Source: Streptomyces rhizosphaerihabitans | GTDB lineage: Bacteria > Actinomycetota > Actinomycetes > Streptomycetales > Streptomycetaceae | NCBI RefSeq assembly: GCF_025399795.1 | Contig: NZ_JAODTZ010000017.1 | Coordinates: 62,001 to 126,000, forward strand | Direction of reading: 5' to 3' | DNA: 64,000 nucleotides | In this document: piece by piece, positions 7,093 through 18,100 of the stretch | Layout: each line of letters begins with the position of its first letter | Numbering within the stretch: position 1 is the first letter of the stretch | Notes under the pieces: generated by a model | The model's input: the letters and a program-made list of their open reading frames with translations, nothing else | Told to the model about the DNA's origin: nothing | Databases searched by the model: none | Program-made: the position numbers and the translations under genes

Positions 7093-9222
7093 ATGGCTAC
7101 CACTTCACTTGACCTGGCCAGGGTCCGCAACATCGGGATCATGGCTCATATCGACGCGGGCAAGACGACCACCACCGAGCGGATCCTCTTCTACACCGGC
7201 GTCAGCTACAAGATCGGTGAAGTCCACGACGGCGCCGCCACCATGGACTGGATGGAGCAGGAGCAGGAGCGTGGCATCACGATCACCTCTGCTGCCACCA
7301 CCTGTCACTGGCCGCTTGAGGACAACGACTACACGATCAACATCATCGATACCCCGGGGCACGTCGACTTCACGGTCGAGGTGGAGCGTTCGCTCCGCGT
7401 CCTCGACGGTGCCGTCACGGTGTTCGACGGTGTCGCCGGTGTCGAGCCGCAGTCCGAGACGGTGTGGCGTCAGGCCGACCGTTACGGCGTGCCGCGCATC
7501 TGCTTCGTGAACAAGCTTGACCGTACCGGCGCCGAGTTCCACCGCTGCGTGGACATGATCAGGGACCGGCTTGGCGCCGTTCCGATCATCATGCAGCTGC
7601 CGATCGGTGCCGAGATGGACTTCAAGGGCGTTGTGGACCTGGTCCGCATGAAGGCGCTCGTGTGGTCCGCCGAGGCCGCCAAGGGCGAGATGTACGACGT
7701 CGTCGACATCCCGGCCACGCACGCCGAGGCTGCCGAGGAGTACCGCGGCAAGCTGGTCGAGACCGTCGCGGAGCACGACGACGAGATCATGGAGCTGTTC
7801 CTGGAGGGCCAGGAGCCCACCGAGGAGCAGTTGTACGCCGCGATCCGTCGTGTCACCATCGCGTCCGGCAAGTCCACCGACGTCACGGTCACCCCGGTGT
7901 TCTGTGGCACCGCGTTCAAGAACAAGGGCGTCCAGCCCCTGCTCGACGCGGTCGTGCGCTACCTTCCGACCCCGCTTGACGTCGAGGCCATCGAGGGCCA
8001 CGACGTGAAGGACCCCGAGGTCGTCGTCAAGCGCAAGCCGTCCGTCGACGAGCCGCTGTCCGCGCTCGCGTTCAAGATCATGAGCGACCCGCACCTGGGC
8101 AAGCTCACCTTCGTCCGGGTCTACTCGGGCCGCCTGGAGACTGGCACCGCGGTGCTGAACTCCGTCAAGGGCAAGAAGGAGCGCATCGGCAAGATCTACC
8201 GCATGCACGCGAACAAGCGTGAGGAGATCGAAGCGGTGGGCGCCGGCGACATCGTCGCCGTCATGGGCCTGAAGCAGACCACCACCGGTGAGACGCTGTG
8301 CGACGACAAAAACCCGGTCATCCTGGAGTCCATGGACTTCCCGGCGCCGGTCATTCAGGTCGCCATCGAGCCCAAGTCCAAGGGTGACCAGGAGAAGCTG
8401 GGTGTCGCCATCCAGCGTCTCGCGGAGGAGGACCCCTCCTTCCACGTCCACTCGGACGAGGAGACGGGCCAGACCATCCTCGGCGGTATGGGCGAGCTGC
8501 ACCTCGAGGTGCTGGTCGACCGTATGAAGCGCGAGTTCCGGGTCGAGGCCAACGTCGGCAAGCCGCAGGTCGCGTACCGTGAGACGATCCGCAAGGCCGT
8601 CGAGCGTCACGACTACACCCACAAGAAGCAGACCGGTGGTACCGGTCAGTTCGCCAAGGTGCAGATCGCGATCGAGCCCATCACCGAGACCGATGGTCCG
8701 GCGTACGAGTTCGTGAACAAGGTCACCGGTGGCCGTATCCCGCGGGAGTACATCCCGTCGGTGGACGCGGGTGCGCAGGAGGCCATGCAGTTCGGCATCC
8801 TGGCCGGCTACGAGATGACGGGCGTCCGCGTCATTCTTCTCGACGGTGGCTACCACGAGGTCGACTCCTCCGAGCTCGCGTTCAAGATCGCTGGCTCGCA
8901 GGCCTTCAAGGAGGCCGCGCGCAAGGCGTCCCCCGTGCTTCTTGAGCCGATGATGGCCGTCGAGGTCACCACGCCCGAGGACTACATGGGCGAGGTCATC
9001 GGCGACATCAACTCCCGCCGTGGTCAGATTCAGGCCATGGAGGAGCGTATGGGCGCCCGGATCGTCAAGGGTCTGGTGCCCCTCTCGGAGATGTTCGGCT
9101 ACGTCGGCGACCTCCGCAGCAAGACCTCGGGTCGCGCAAGCTACTCGATGCAGTTCGACTCCTACGCCGAGGTTCCCAGGAACGTCGCCGAGGAGATCAT
9201 CGCGAAGGCCAAGGGCGAGTAA
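7093..9222 (+). CDS. fusA: translation elongation factor G
   Basis: 709 residues. EF-G is the GTPase that drives translocation and, with RRF, ribosome recycling. G1 is AHIDAGKTTTTERIL, switch II is DTPGHVDFT, and NKLDRTGA is G4. Domains II-V follow at the usual spacing, ending with the GYVGDLRSKTSGRASYS segment. It has a full-length single-copy-like sequence within the str operon. The last codon is followed by a 143-bp gap before tuf that contains a hairpin. Confidence 0.99.
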   Translation: MATTSLDLARVRNIGIMAHIDAGKTTTTERILFYTGVSYKIGEVHDGAATMDWMEQEQERGITITSAATTCHWPLEDNDYTINIIDTPGHVDFTVEVERSLRVLDGAVTVFDGVAGVEPQSETVWRQADRYGVPRICFVNKLDRTGAEFHRCVDMIRDRLGAVPIIMQLPIGAEMDFKGVVDLVRMKALVWSAEAAKGEMYDVVDIPATHAEAAEEYRGKLVETVAEHDDEIMELFLEGQEPTEEQLYAAIRRVTIASGKSTDVTVTPVFCGTAFKNKGVQPLLDAVVRYLPTPLDVEAIEGHDVKDPEVVVKRKPSVDEPLSALAFKIMSDPHLGKLTFVRVYSGRLETGTAVLNSVKGKKERIGKIYRMHANKREEIEAVGAGDIVAVMGLKQTTTGETLCDDKNPVILESMDFPAPVIQVAIEPKSKGDQEKLGVAIQRLAEEDPSFHVHSDEETGQTILGGMGELHLEVLVDRMKREFRVEANVGKPQVAYRETIRKAVERHDYTHKKQTGGTGQFAKVQIAIEPITETDGPAYEFVNKVTGGRIPREYIPSVDAGAQEAMQFGILAGYEMTGVRVILLDGGYHEVDSSELAFKIAGSQAFKEAARKASPVLLEPMMAVEVTTPEDYMGEVIGDINSRRGQIQAMEERMGARIVKGLVPLSEMFGYVGDLRSKTSGRASYSMQFDSYAEVPRNVAEEIIAKAKGE

Positions 9223-9257
9223 CACACCCCGTTTGCACGCTTTAGGCTTGACACCGA

Positions 9258-9293
9258 CCGCCGGGGCTCACCCGGAAGGGAAAACCCCGGCGG
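9258..9293 (+). promoter_or_regulatory. fusA-tuf intergenic hairpin
   Basis: CCGCCGGGG (9258-9266) and CCCCGGCGG (9285-9293) form a perfect 9-bp stem around an 18-base loop, with no T run after it. It lies 72 bases before tuf. A role in tuning or processing between fusA and tuf is inference; a TTGACA at 9248 has no convincing -10 partner. Confidence 0.5.
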
Positions 9294-9365
9294 GCGGCAT
9301 CCCAGCAAAGATCACCTGGCGCCGATGAGTAAGGCGTACCAGAACCACTCCGCAGGAGGACCCCA

Positions 9366-10559
<1,194 letters not shown>

Positions 10560-10603
10560 TTGTTGACCGCATGACCTGGTAGCTCCTTCCAGAGCTCCAG
10601 AGA

Positions 10604-10633
10604 GGGCCCGTACGACTTCGGTCGTACGGGCCC
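10604..10633 (+). terminator. terminator of the str operon
   Basis: A perfect 13-bp stem (GGGCCCGTACGAC, 10604-10616) with a TTCG loop and matching arm to 10633 is followed by TTTCGCT. Confidence 0.92.
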
Positions 10634-10685
10634 TTTCGCTGTGTCCGTCACCCGTCAGCGCCGATGGCTGCGGGGCCGGGAACCG

Positions 10686-11705
10686 TCACTGCATGTTCTG
10701 CACATGCGGATGGTCGTACGAGGCCGTGCACATGTAGACCTGCAGGTTGTAGCCGCGTCCGATGTTCAGCTGGGTGGCGCAGGCCGGCCCGAGGAAGTGC
10801 AGGCCTGCGTAGCCGGCGTCCTCGACAGGGCACCAGCTGCCATTGCCGCCGTCCCATTCGGTGCCGTCGATCGTGAGCAGCGGGCGCACGTCCGCGCCGC
10901 ACTCGGAGCAGGCCATGGGGAACGGGTCGCTGAAGCTCCAGGGCGGGTGGCCTCCGAGTTTGCATCCGGGGGCGACGCTGAGGTCGTACTGGTAGTACAC
11001 GACGCCGATGTCGTCCAGCTCCTCCGGGTTCTGTTCCACCTCCCACTCCTCGATCCGTTCCGCCAGTTCCTCCGGCAGCTCGTGCGGGGGCGGGTACTCG
11101 GTGACCGTCTCCGGGTGCAGAACGCAGGGCTCGGGGAGATAGTCGCTGTTGCCGATGACCGACGGCTGAGGGGCGGCCGCGAGGGGTGCGGTGACGTCGG
11201 AGGAGGCCCGCCAGCGCAGTAGGACCGCGGGGAGGTAGTCCTCGGCATGGTCGAAGGGGCACCACAGCAACTGGAGCAGGTCGGTACCGGCGGGGCGGGG
11301 CAGCGCGGGTATGTCACCGGCGTACAGCTGGACCACGGGGATCAGCGGGACCGGCCCGTCCTGGGCGATGCGCGTACGGGCGGAGCCACGATCGACGATC
11401 AGCCGCTCCTCGGGAGTGAGAAGGTCGGCGCCCTCGGCCCGCGGCCGGGCCCAGGCCTTGGCGAGAACGCGCCGCCTCAGCAGTACGTCGTCGGGGACGA
11501 CACCGCGGTGCGAGGGGCCGGCGTGATCCGGGCAAGTGGGCCAGGGCTCATCGACGGGCCACAACAGAGGGCCGCCGATCGAACTGTCGGCGGCGGTGGG
11601 CGCGCCGGGACGGGGGTGCAGTCGGACCGCGGTACGGGCCAGCGGTGCCAACTCGGGGAAGAGGGCGGTGACTTCGAGGGGGCGGGGCGGAGTCGTGCGG
11701 GGCAT
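10686..11705 (-). CDS. DUF1963/YwqG-like protein, paralogue A
   Basis: 339 residues. It belongs to the DUF1963 (YwqG-like) group: DSSIGGPLLWPVDEPWP near the N-terminus, QLYAGDIPALPRPAGTDLLQ in the centre, KLGGHPPW (the KLGG-x-P-x-W family motif), and a MACSECG segment late. It is clearly homologous to the protein at 19844-20809, which sits directly after the RHS toxin. The start has no Shine-Dalgarno; TAACCT six bases before the ATG suggests a leaderless transcript. Function is unknown. DUF1963 proteins are sometimes encoded near toxins, so an orphan immunity role is possible but unproven. Confidence 0.8.
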   Translation of the reverse strand: MPRTTPPRPLEVTALFPELAPLARTAVRLHPRPGAPTAADSSIGGPLLWPVDEPWPTCPDHAGPSHRGVVPDDVLLRRRVLAKAWARPRAEGADLLTPEERLIVDRGSARTRIAQDGPVPLIPVVQLYAGDIPALPRPAGTDLLQLLWCPFDHAEDYLPAVLLRWRASSDVTAPLAAAPQPSVIGNSDYLPEPCVLHPETVTEYPPPHELPEELAERIEEWEVEQNPEELDDIGVVYYQYDLSVAPGCKLGGHPPWSFSDPFPMACSECGADVRPLLTIDGTEWDGGNGSWCPVEDAGYAGLHFLGPACATQLNIGRGYNLQVYMCTASYDHPHVQNMQ

Positions 11706-11802
11706 GGGGTGAGGTTACGGGGGAGAGGTCGCCCACCTGCCGAAGGGGGCTTCCCGGGGGTACAGCCGCCAGGCCGGGGGAGCATGCCGTTCGTCGGCCG
11801 GG

Positions 11803-12396
11803 CTAGCTCTTGTAGCGCGGCAGGTTCCGGGTCGAGATGGTCCACTCGGCGATGGTGACGTCCTCGCCGTAGACGAAGTCCTTGCGGGTCGCGTAACGCG
11901 GGCCCTCGGGAGTGGCGTGGATGTCGCCGAGGACGGCGCCCGTGCCGGTGCGGGGGTCGAAGACGGCGTAGACGGGGATGCCGATCAGCGGGTAGTCACG
12001 CATCTTGCCGACCCAGTCGTTGTCCGGGTTGGAACGGGAGACGACCTCGACGGCGGCGATGACGATGCGTGGATCGATGGAGGCTTCGGTGTCCAGGTCG
12101 TTCCAGGCGATCACCATGACGTCTGGGTGGCGCATGATGCCTTCGGGTTCGTTCTCCACGTCCGGGGTGCCGTTGTGGGCCAGTAGCTCGTCCGGCATGA
12201 CCTTCTCCAGCCGACGGCTGATATGCGCTGCCGTGACCTCGTGCGGCCCTCCCGGCGACATCATGTCGTGGACGATCCCTTCCCTGGTGATCTCGAATTT
12301 GCCGGGGAGGGTGTCATCCATGGACTGAACGAAGCCCCTCATGGTCCGGTACAGGTGGGAGGCGCCCTGCTGCGCGTGGTCCGGGGCGATGGTCAT
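11803..12396 (-). CDS. Uma2-family (DUF820) PD-(D/E)XK nuclease-like protein
   Basis: 197 residues from ATG 12396, chosen over an upstream in-frame start at 12444 because GAGGAG precedes it. Uma2 proteins have the restriction-endonuclease fold and are very abundant in streptomycetes. RHPDVMVIAW gives the catalytic Asp, AAVEVVSRSN the Glu, and KMRDYPLIGIPVYAVFDP the Lys and the C-terminal hallmark. The gene lies 49 bases after the winged-helix gene in the same direction, so the two could be co-transcribed. Biological role of the family is unknown. Confidence 0.88.
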   Translation of the reverse strand: MTIAPDHAQQGASHLYRTMRGFVQSMDDTLPGKFEITREGIVHDMMSPGGPHEVTAAHISRRLEKVMPDELLAHNGTPDVENEPEGIMRHPDVMVIAWNDLDTEASIDPRIVIAAVEVVSRSNPDNDWVGKMRDYPLIGIPVYAVFDPRTGTGAVLGDIHATPEGPRYATRKDFVYGEDVTIAEWTISTRNLPRYKS

Positions 12397-12445
12397 GGCG
12401 CTCGCTCCTCGTCTGTGCCCGGGGGCAAGGATCGTCACCTTCATG

Positions 12446-13450
12446 CTAGGCGGCCTCCAGGGGAACGGATCGGCAGTCGCGGCAGCGGCCGGGGTCCGGG
12501 GAACGGAAGGCGCGGTCGCAGCCGTCGCAATTCTGGAGCGGGTGCGGTTGCGAGCGCTGTGGGTGTGATCGCGCGACAGGCGGGGCGATGGCGGGCAGGC
12601 GCGGTGGCAGCAGTTCGGTGAGGCGGTGGGCCAGGAGGGACGCCGGGTGGTGCAGACGCTCGCGGGGGAGGCCGCCTGCCAGGGTGAGGCGTACGGCTTC
12701 GGAGGCGGCGCCGCGTTCCAGCCAAGCCGCGACGGCCGGGGCGAGACGATGTACGTCGCGCTCCGCGAGCAGCAGGCGCGGGTCCTCGCGGTGCAGGCTC
12801 GCGAGGAGTGCGGTGGCTGCGCGGTCCCGGTCCGGGTTGTCGGTGTCGGGGGTGGGGAGAGGACGCTTCGGCGCTGGTGCCGGCCTGAATGCGGGTGTCG
12901 GTGTGGGCGTGGCCACGGATGAGGGCGCCTGCGGCACGGGGATCACAGGGGCGGAGTTCGGCCCGGGTGCTGGTCCTGTCTCCGGGCCGGGAGAGGGAAC
13001 CTGGATGGAGGCCGGCTCATGAGCCGGCACGGGCGTGGGCGGGAGTTCGGGCACTTGCGCGGGGTCGGGCGCAGGCGGCTGGACTGTCGGCTCGACGAGC
13101 CCGTGCGGCTGGTTGTACGACACCGTGTGCGTGACGATCTGTCCGCTCGGCAGCCGCTCCCGCCTCCGGGACAGGTAGCCATGCGCCTCCAACTCCCGCA
13201 GGGCCGCCGCGATCCGCATCTCGCCATCGGGCAGGCGCGCGGCGAGCGACTTGATGTCCACGCGGGCGCCTTCGGGCAGCGACTGGATGTGGAGGGCGAG
13301 CCCCCTCGCGCTGAGGGTCAGCTCGCGGTGCTGGGCGAGGTGGTTGCCGACCACCGTGAAACGGGTGGAATGGCGGACGTTGATGTGGGTGACACCCCGC
13401 GGAACACGGGGCTGGGCGCACGAGGGCGCGCTAAGGTTTTGGGAATCCAT
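12446..13450 (-). CDS. winged-helix protein with Pro-rich linker and zinc ribbon
   Basis: 334 residues from ATG 13450 (MDSQNLSAPS); the frame stays open to 13588, but the ATG has GAGGAAGAG upstream. Residues about 20-110 resemble a winged-helix domain (LTLSARGLALHIQSLPEG, then GEMRIAAALRELEAHGYLSR). Residues about 120-220 are Pro/Ala-rich linker. The C-terminus has a compact zinc-binding pattern, NCDGCDRAFRSPDPGRCRDC, that is C-x2-C-x10-C-x2-C. Proteins of this layout are common and uncharacterised in Streptomyces; DNA binding is likely. It would be transcribed towards the Uma2 gene. Confidence 0.8.
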   Translation of the reverse strand: MDSQNLSAPSCAQPRVPRGVTHINVRHSTRFTVVGNHLAQHRELTLSARGLALHIQSLPEGARVDIKSLAARLPDGEMRIAAALRELEAHGYLSRRRERLPSGQIVTHTVSYNQPHGLVEPTVQPPAPDPAQVPELPPTPVPAHEPASIQVPSPGPETGPAPGPNSAPVIPVPQAPSSVATPTPTPAFRPAPAPKRPLPTPDTDNPDRDRAATALLASLHREDPRLLLAERDVHRLAPAVAAWLERGAASEAVRLTLAGGLPRERLHHPASLLAHRLTELLPPRLPAIAPPVARSHPQRSQPHPLQNCDGCDRAFRSPDPGRCRDCRSVPLEAA

Positions 13451-13761
13451 CGGGAAGTCGTTCTCTTCCTCGTTGGTCAGGCCCTCGATCGGGATGCCAG
13501 TCCCGGCCGGGGGCCGTCGCATGTCTGCGATTGCCGTGGTGACAGCGCGCTGGAGCGACGCCGTGGCGCCGGGATGCCGTCGGGGCACTCGGACGCTGTC
13601 GCGGCGAGCATATGCCCCCCAACGGGCGCAAAATCCAGCTCAGTTAGCAATGATCACCCTTGAGAGTGATGTGCTACCTGCGGGTGGACCGGTGGGGTTG
13701 GGAGGTTTTTTCTTCCTCCGGATTTAAAAGCTTTTGATGTCGTGCGGGGCCGGGACGTCGA

Positions 13762-13890
13762 TCACCGGGACGTCGAGAACCGCGATCCGGTGGCGGGGAG
13801 GGCGAGTTCGGCCCAGACGGTCTTGCGCGGGACAGGTCCGGGCGTCACGCCCCAGCGGCCGGCGACGGTACGGCAGTCGGGCGTTCCGAT
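13762..13890 (-). pseudogene. C-terminal remnant of an HATPase (anti-sigma-like) gene
   Basis: The minus-strand reading TVAGRWGVTPGPVPRKTVWAEL..ALP is the C-terminal end of the small serine-kinase-like ATP-binding proteins found in large numbers in Streptomyces (normally ...DRWGV...GKTVWAEL). The N-terminal ATPase domain, with its N and G boxes, is missing. It abuts a plus-strand Scr1 remnant, the normal divergent neighbour, so one deletion probably removed both N-terminal halves and the shared promoter. Confidence 0.6.
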
Positions 13891-13899
13891 GGCGCGTTC

Positions 13900-14028
13900 A
13901 ACGGCCGCCCTGTCTCGGACCCAAGAGACCTGCGGATCCTCGAACTGCGGTATGGCATGATCCGGGCCCAAGCCCTCACTCCGAGGGAGTCGCTGGCCTT
14001 CATCGAGCAAGTGCTGGGAGAGGCATGA
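13900..14028 (+). pseudogene. C-terminal remnant of a Scr1/DUF5753 helix-turn-helix regulator
   Basis: The frame ending at TGA 14026-14028 reads PVSDPRDLRILELRYGMIR then AQALTPRESLAFIEQVLGEA, the end of Scr1-type (DUF5753) regulators. The XRE helix-turn-helix and most of DUF5753 are absent. Its stop overlaps the DUF397 start as ATGA, the normal arrangement of Scr1-DUF397 pairs, which supports the assignment. Confidence 0.65.
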
Positions 14029-14297
14029 CCCACGGGACCTCGGTCGAGGAAGCTTCCGAGCTGAAGTGGTTCAAGAGCACCTACAGCAGCAGCAGCGAAG
14101 CCGGTGACTGTGTCGAAGTCGCGCTGGAATGGTTCAAGAGCACCTACAGCGACAGCAGTAACGGCAACGACTGCGTCGAGATGGCCCCCACCCCCACCAA
14201 GATCCACCTCCGCGACTCCAAGAACCCCCAGGGCCCGCACCTCACCTTCGCCCCCACCGCATGGGCCACCTTCCTCCCGTATGTCACGCAGGCGTGA
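14025..14297 (+). CDS. DUF397 protein with duplicated N-terminal half
   Basis: 90 residues from ATG 14025. DUF397 proteins (about 60-75 residues) are the usual partners of Scr1 regulators and are proposed to act as toxin-like or regulatory partners. The family motif W-x-KS-x-YS...G-x-CVEVA appears twice: LKWFKSTYSSSSEAGDCVEV and LEWFKSTYSDSSNGNDCVEM. HLRDSKNPQGPHLTF and AWATFLPYV follow once. The Scr1 partner next to it is only a remnant, so this gene is likely an orphan. Confidence 0.88.
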   Translation: MTHGTSVEEASELKWFKSTYSSSSEAGDCVEVALEWFKSTYSDSSNGNDCVEMAPTPTKIHLRDSKNPQGPHLTFAPTAWATFLPYVTQA

Positions 14298-14971
14298 GCC
14301 AGGAGAACAGCTCGCGGTGGTCCGCGCAGACGGACCACGTCCATGCGCCGATCTCAGAAACGGGACTCGGCTATGACGTGTTCGCCCCACTGTGGGGGAT
14401 TCTGGAGCTGGGCGCGGCGACGGAATCGGGGGCAAAGGCTCTGCGGGATGTGTCCCTCGCCGGCTTCGTGGCGGCTCACCGGAACGAGATCGATCGACTC
14501 CTCGCGCTGATTCGAGACGTCGGTGACTTCTCTCCCGAGACGATGGCCATCTTCGAGAGCCAGGGAGGATGGAACGACTGCCGCGAGGTGACAGCCGAGT
14601 ATTTGACGATGTACTCGGGGTACATCGAAAGCTACCCTCCACGGATCGATGACCCGGCTGTGCTGCGGCGCATGGTCCGCATGGGCAGGGACCTCCAACT
14701 GGTCACCTTCCTGGATGCTTTGGTGGGAACGGCCACGGTGAGAGGCCCTGGTCCCGGCACGGCTGTTCCTCTGGTCGTCGATGCCGTGCGGACGGCGGGA
14801 TCGTTGCTGGGTGTCCGGAACGACCGGGTGGTGGCGGACACCTTCCGGATGTGGCGCGTCACGTCCCTGCCGAACATCCTGCGCCCCGACTCACCCCTGA
14901 GCGCTGGAGCCAAGGCCCAGTTCAGGACGTACGCCCATGGCCTGGAGCATGCGATCGATCCGTATGCGTGA
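14294..14971 (+). CDS. hypothetical protein downstream of DUF397
   Basis: 225 residues from GTG 14294, which overlaps the DUF397 stop as GTGA; translational coupling is likely. I do not recognise a family. The protein is soluble, mixed alpha-rich, with no signal peptide or membrane segment. Notable stretches are VFAPLWGILELGAATESGAK near the start and FRMWRVTSLPNILRPDSPLS near the end. Its coupling to DUF397 suggests a partner or cargo of the former Scr1 locus. Confidence 0.65.
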   Translation: MSQENSSRWSAQTDHVHAPISETGLGYDVFAPLWGILELGAATESGAKALRDVSLAGFVAAHRNEIDRLLALIRDVGDFSPETMAIFESQGGWNDCREVTAEYLTMYSGYIESYPPRIDDPAVLRRMVRMGRDLQLVTFLDALVGTATVRGPGPGTAVPLVVDAVRTAGSLLGVRNDRVVADTFRMWRVTSLPNILRPDSPLSAGAKAQFRTYAHGLEHAIDPYA

Positions 14972-15117
14972 GTCGCGTCCGACATCGAAGTGGAGAACGC
15001 GACAGCCAAGTTGGGCGCCGAGCCCAGCGATTGCTTGATCCACACGTGTCGTCGTCCTCGGGTAAATTCGCTGATGCGTACGAGAGTTACTGAGGCGAAC
15101 GTGACGGGGGTTGCGGC

Positions 15118-18100
15118 GTGGCGGGGAATCGGCCGACGGATTGGCATGTCCTGGACCTGGACAAGGACCCCACTCCCGGGGACCCGGACCGGGTGCGCCA
15201 CTTGGCCAAGAACCTGCACGACTTCGCCGACGACGTCTCGGACGCGCTCCGCCTCATCAAGGGGATGGCGGACGAGGACGCGGTCCTGCAGTGGGCGGGG
15301 AAGTCGGCGAAGGCGTTCCAGGACGAGTTCTCGGGTGTGCCGAAGCAGCTGAGGAAACTGAAGAAGTCGTACGAGATGGCGGGGGACGCGCTCGCCGACT
15401 ACTGGCCGAAGCTGGAGCGCGCCCAGGCCTTGGCGGACAAGGCTCTCGCCAAGGGCCGCGAGGCGCAGTCCGACCTGACCTCCGCCAAGTCCCGTCTGTC
15501 GTCGGCCGATTCGTGGGTGACGAAGGCCGGCAAGGAGGCGGACAAGTACAAGGACGATCCGACCGGCAGCAAGGACGCGGAGAAGCCGGACGAGGCGAAG
15601 GTGCGGGCCGCGACGCGGGACGCGCAGCACGCGAAGTCGGCGCAGACTTCTGCTCAGTCGGATGTGACGAACGCGAACAGTGCGCTGGACGCGGCGAAGA
15701 AGATGGCCGCGGACGCCCGCAAGATGCGGGAGGAGGCCGCGCGGGACGCGAAGTCGAAGATCGACGAGGCTTCCGATGCCGGTATTCACAACCGGAAGTG
15801 GTGGGAGGAGGTCGGGGACTGGTTCTCCGACAACTGGGACACCATCGTCGCGGTCTGCAAGGTCGTCGTCGCCGTGGTCGGGATCATCGCGATGATCATC
15901 GGGGGGCCGATCCTCGGCGCGATCGTGCTGATCGCCGCCCTCGTCGTTCTCGCCGACACGCTCAACAAGTACGCGAAGGGCCAGGCGTCCCTGTGGGATG
16001 TGGGCTTCGCGGCGCTGGACTGCATACCCGGCATGAAGGGGCTGACCACACTCGGTGGGCTGGCCAAGGGCCTCAAGGGCGGTCTGGCCGCGATGAAGGG
16101 GCTCAAGGGCGGTCTGAAAGGTATGGCGCTTGCTGCGCGCGGCCTGGGCAAGAGCGCGCGCAGTATGGCCGGCAGGTCGAAGGACGCCTTCGCCCGTATG
16201 AAGTCGAGCATTCGCCAGGGCTTGAGCGACCCGATCGACATGGCCACCGGCATGATGTTCCTCCCGCAGGCGGACGTGGAACTGCCCGGTGCTCTTCCTC
16301 TCGTGTTCCAACGGCGTGTCCAGTCCGATTACCGGGCGGGTTGGTGGTTCGGCCCGTCGTGGACATCCACCATCGACCAGCGTCTCGAGATCGACGCGAC
16401 CGGCGTCATCTTCGTCACCGACGATGGCCAGCTGCTCTGCTACCCGCATCCGGTCCGACCGGACGAACCTGTGCTTCCGGACGCGGGACCGCGGCTGCCG
16501 CTCACGCGACTCGACGACGGCGGGTACGAGGTGACCGACCCGTTCGCCGGCCTGGTCTACCGGTTCGGGCGGCCGGGTCGTGACGCCTGCGCCCTGCTGC
16601 TGTCGCTGTCCGACCGCAATGGTCGTCGGCTCGACTTCGACCACGACGAGGCAGGCCTGCCGTGTGCCGTCCGTTCGTCGGGCGGTTACCGGCTCCGGCT
16701 CACGACGGATGACGGCCGAGTCACGGCCCTGCACCTCGTCGGCGGAGCCGAGAATGGCGACGATGCCCTGATCAGGCGCTACATGTACGCGGACGGGAAC
16801 CTCGCGGAGGTCCACGGACCGGTTGGACTGCAGGTGCGCTTCGAGTACGACGACCGCCTGCGTGTCGTCGCCTGGACCGATTCCAACGACAGTCGCTACA
16901 GCTATGCGTACGACGACGAGGACCGCTGCACAGCGGAGGGCGGGGAGGCCGGCCACTACGTTCTGTCCCTGGAATACGAGGGAGCGCACCCGGACTTCCC
17001 GGGGATGAGTGTGACCACGGCCATGACGGCCGAAGGGCACGTATCCAGGTATGTCGTCGACGATGCCTTCCTGGTGGTCGCGGAGATCGACCCGAATGGC
17101 GCGGTCACCCGTACCGACTACGACTCTTTCCATCATGTGACGGGACGTACCGACCCACTGGGCAACCGCATCCGCATCGCCAACGACGAGTACGGGATGC
17201 CCACCCGTGTCATCCGTCCGGACGGCTTGGAAACCTCCGTCGAATACAACGAGTTGCACCTTCCGGTCCGGATCCGCCAGGAGGACGGAACGACGATCCG
17301 CCACACATACGACGGGCGCGGCAACCGCACGTCGGTGACGGACGAGTCGGGCGCGACGACGACCTTCGCGTACGACGGGGCGGGGCACTTGGTATCGGCG
17401 ACGGACGACCTGGGCGACACCGTCTCCGTCCGGAACAACCCGTCGGGCCTTCCCAGCGTGGTGGCCGACCCGCTCGGCGCGACCACCGTGTACCAGTACG
17501 ACGCATTCGGACGGCTGTGCGCGGTGGCGGACCCGACAGGCGCCGAGACGCGACTGAGGTGGTCGGTGGAGGGGCAGCTGTTGCACCGGTTGGGCCCGCA
17601 GGGAAGTGAGGAGTCGTGGACGTACGACGGTGAGGGCAACTGCCTGAGCCATAGCGATGGTGAGGGCCGCACTTCCCGGTACGAGTACACGCACTTCGAT
17701 GTGCTGGCGGCCGAGATCCGCTCCGACGGCAGTCGGTACGAGTTCGAGCACAATGCGACCTTGCAGCTGACGAAGGTTGTCAACCCACAGGGTCTGACCT
17801 GGCACTACGAATACGATCCGGCGGGTCGTCTGACCGCCGAGGTCGACTTCGACGGTCGTCGGGTCGACTACGAGCACGATGCGGCGGACCGGCTCGTCGC
17901 GCGGATGAACGCGCTGGGGCAGCGGGTCGAGTATGCGTACGACGCGCTCGACTGGACGGTGGCCAGGACGGTCGACGGCACGACCACCCGGTACGAACGC
18001 GACGTCATGGGCCGGGTACTGCTGCTGGCGAGCCCCTTCAGCGAGGTGTCCTATGAACGGGATGCCATCGGCCGCGCCGTCTCGGAGTCCGTCGACGGGC

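Noticed and set aside
9248..9253. Promoter of tuf based on TTGACA
   Set aside because: No -10 hexamer occurs at 16-19 bases; only the hairpin was kept.
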